This document shows positions 24,958 through 25,768 of a stretch of DNA of 25,768 nt, in pieces; the stretch's first letter is position 1, and each line of letters starts with the position of its first letter. The notes below the pieces were generated by a model. It was not told the origin of the DNA, did not search any database, and saw only the letters and a program-made list of their open reading frames with translations. Location of the stretch: positions 1-25,768 of the forward strand of contig JAACVA010000083.1 of the NCBI GenBank assembly GCA_009992615.1, written 5' to 3'. A program made the position numbers and the translations under genes. This stretch comes from Rhodobacterales bacterium. Lineage in GTDB: Bacteria > Pseudomonadota > Alphaproteobacteria > Rhodobacterales > Rhodobacteraceae.

Positions 24958-25768
24958 CCGGCGGGCGTGACCACGGGGGCGCGTTGGATGCCGCCCGGGC
25001 GCGCTGGGGCGGTGCCCGGGCCGACTGGATCGACCTGTCTACCGGCATAAACCCCGTGCCCTGGCCCGTCGGCGACATCCCCCCAGCCGACTGGTGCGCC
25101 CTGCCTGACCAAGGTGCCGCGCTGACGCTTGAGCAAGCCGCGCGTAGCTTCTGGCGCGTGCCCGACACAGCGGCGATCCTTGCCGCACCCGGCGCCTCGT
25201 GCCTGATCGCGGCCCTGCCACACACCCTGTCCCGGCTCGGCGCCGGTCCAATCGTGCAAATCCGCCCGGACACCTATAACGAACACGCCGCCGCTTTCGC
25301 CGCCGCCGACTGGCAGGTGACCCCCGGCGCGGCCGACACCCGCGTGATCGTGCACCCCAACAACCCCACCGGCACATTCGAGGCAAAACCTGACACACCC
25401 CGCGCCATCATCGACGAAAGCTTCTGCGACACCGACCCCAGCCGCAGCTTGGTCAAATCGGCAGGGCCCGGACGCATCATCTTGAAAAGTTTTGGTAAAT
25501 TCTGGGGCCTCGCGGGCCTGCGCCTTGGCTTTGCCATCGGCGATCCGGCGGTGATCGACGATCTGCGCACCCGCCTCGGTCCCTGGCCTGTATCTGGCCC
25601 CGCCCTGACAATCGCAACCCGCGCCCTCACCGATCCCACATGGGCCGCCGACACCCGCCTGCGCCTGATCCGCGACGCCGCCCGCCTCGATGCGCTGATG
25701 ATCCGCGCCGGGGCACGGCCCAGTGGCGACTGCCCGCTGTTCCGCCTCTACACCGTACCCGACGCCAC
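24954..25768 (+). CDS. cobC: Threonine-phosphate decarboxylase CobC (partial, 3' end off window)
   Basis: This is a PLP-dependent class I/II aminotransferase-fold enzyme that makes (R)-1-amino-2-propanol phosphate for the cobalamin lower-ligand linker (CobC in Pseudomonas naming, CobD in Salmonella). The first 271 residues are present. They begin MTGGRDHGGALDAARARWGG, then DLSTGINPVPWP (typical of CobC), VHPNNPTGTF (the NPTG cofactor motif), IDESFCD (with the PLP Asp) and SFGKFWGLAGLRLGF, which carries the Schiff-base Lys. The ATG overlaps the DUF1636 stop (ATGA), so the two are translationally coupled. The open frame continues to the right edge. Confidence 0.92.
   Translation, partial: MTGGRDHGGALDAARARWGGARADWIDLSTGINPVPWPVGDIPPADWCALPDQGAALTLEQAARSFWRVPDTAAILAAPGASCLIAALPHTLSRLGAGPIVQIRPDTYNEHAAAFAAADWQVTPGAADTRVIVHPNNPTGTFEAKPDTPRAIIDESFCDTDPSRSLVKSAGPGRIILKSFGKFWGLAGLRLGFAIGDPAVIDDLRTRLGPWPVSGPALTIATRALTDPTWAADTRLRLIRDAARLDALMIRAGARPSGDCPLFRLYTVPDA

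Overview
The window looks like chromosomal DNA of a high-GC marine-type alphaproteobacterium, most likely Rhodobacteraceae (Roseobacter group). The reasons are the ccoNOQP / universal stress protein / fnrL gene order, a Mur-type Fur regulator divergent from sitABCD, a TRAP dctP-dctQ pair, a CtrA-type TTAA-N7-TTAAC site, a DUF1636-cobC cobalamin start, and frequent four-base ATGA gene overlaps. I see no rRNA, tRNA, insertion sequence, phage gene or CRISPR array.

Layout. (1) 1-1364, minus: a C4-dicarboxylate-type TRAP transporter; dctP is complete and dctQ runs off the left edge. (2) 1572-10584, plus: an uptake and catabolic cluster with an M20 peptidase/deacylase, a family 5 solute-binding protein, two DppBC-like permeases, a double ATPase, an SDR dehydrogenase and a P1 (DmpA-like) peptidase. 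A DoxX-like membrane gene and an opposite-strand YdcH/DUF465 gene sit between the binding protein and the permeases. (3) 10606-12837, minus: a large MscS-family channel. (4) 12871-16828: mur divergent from sitABCD (Mn/Fe ABC importer), with two Mur-box-like palindromes in the gap. (5) 16943-20348, minus: ccoNOQP encoding cbb3 oxidase. A perfect FNR box lies between ccoN and a divergent universal stress protein gene. (6) fnrL (minus) and a divergent glycerate 2-kinase. (7) A receiver-like protein that lacks the phosphoacceptor aspartate, with a CtrA-type site upstream, divergent from DUF1636 and a truncated cobC.

How the parts fit. The 16.9-22.5 kb segment is an oxygen-limitation module: FnrL probably activates cbb3 oxidase and the stress protein through one shared site. 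A second FNR-like site (TTGAC-N4-ATCAA) lies between the DUF465 gene and the permease genes, so oxygen control may reach that cluster. Mur-SitABCD is manganese/iron homeostasis. The 1.6-10.6 kb cluster probably imports and cleaves a small peptide or acylated amine whose identity the sequence does not give.

Most genes are well-known families. The less ordinary items are the degenerate receiver with its CtrA site, the structured 343-base gap between usp and fnrL, the FNR-like site at 5361, and the peptidase/transport/SDR/P1 operon. All functional statements rest on reading motifs by eye; no database search was run.
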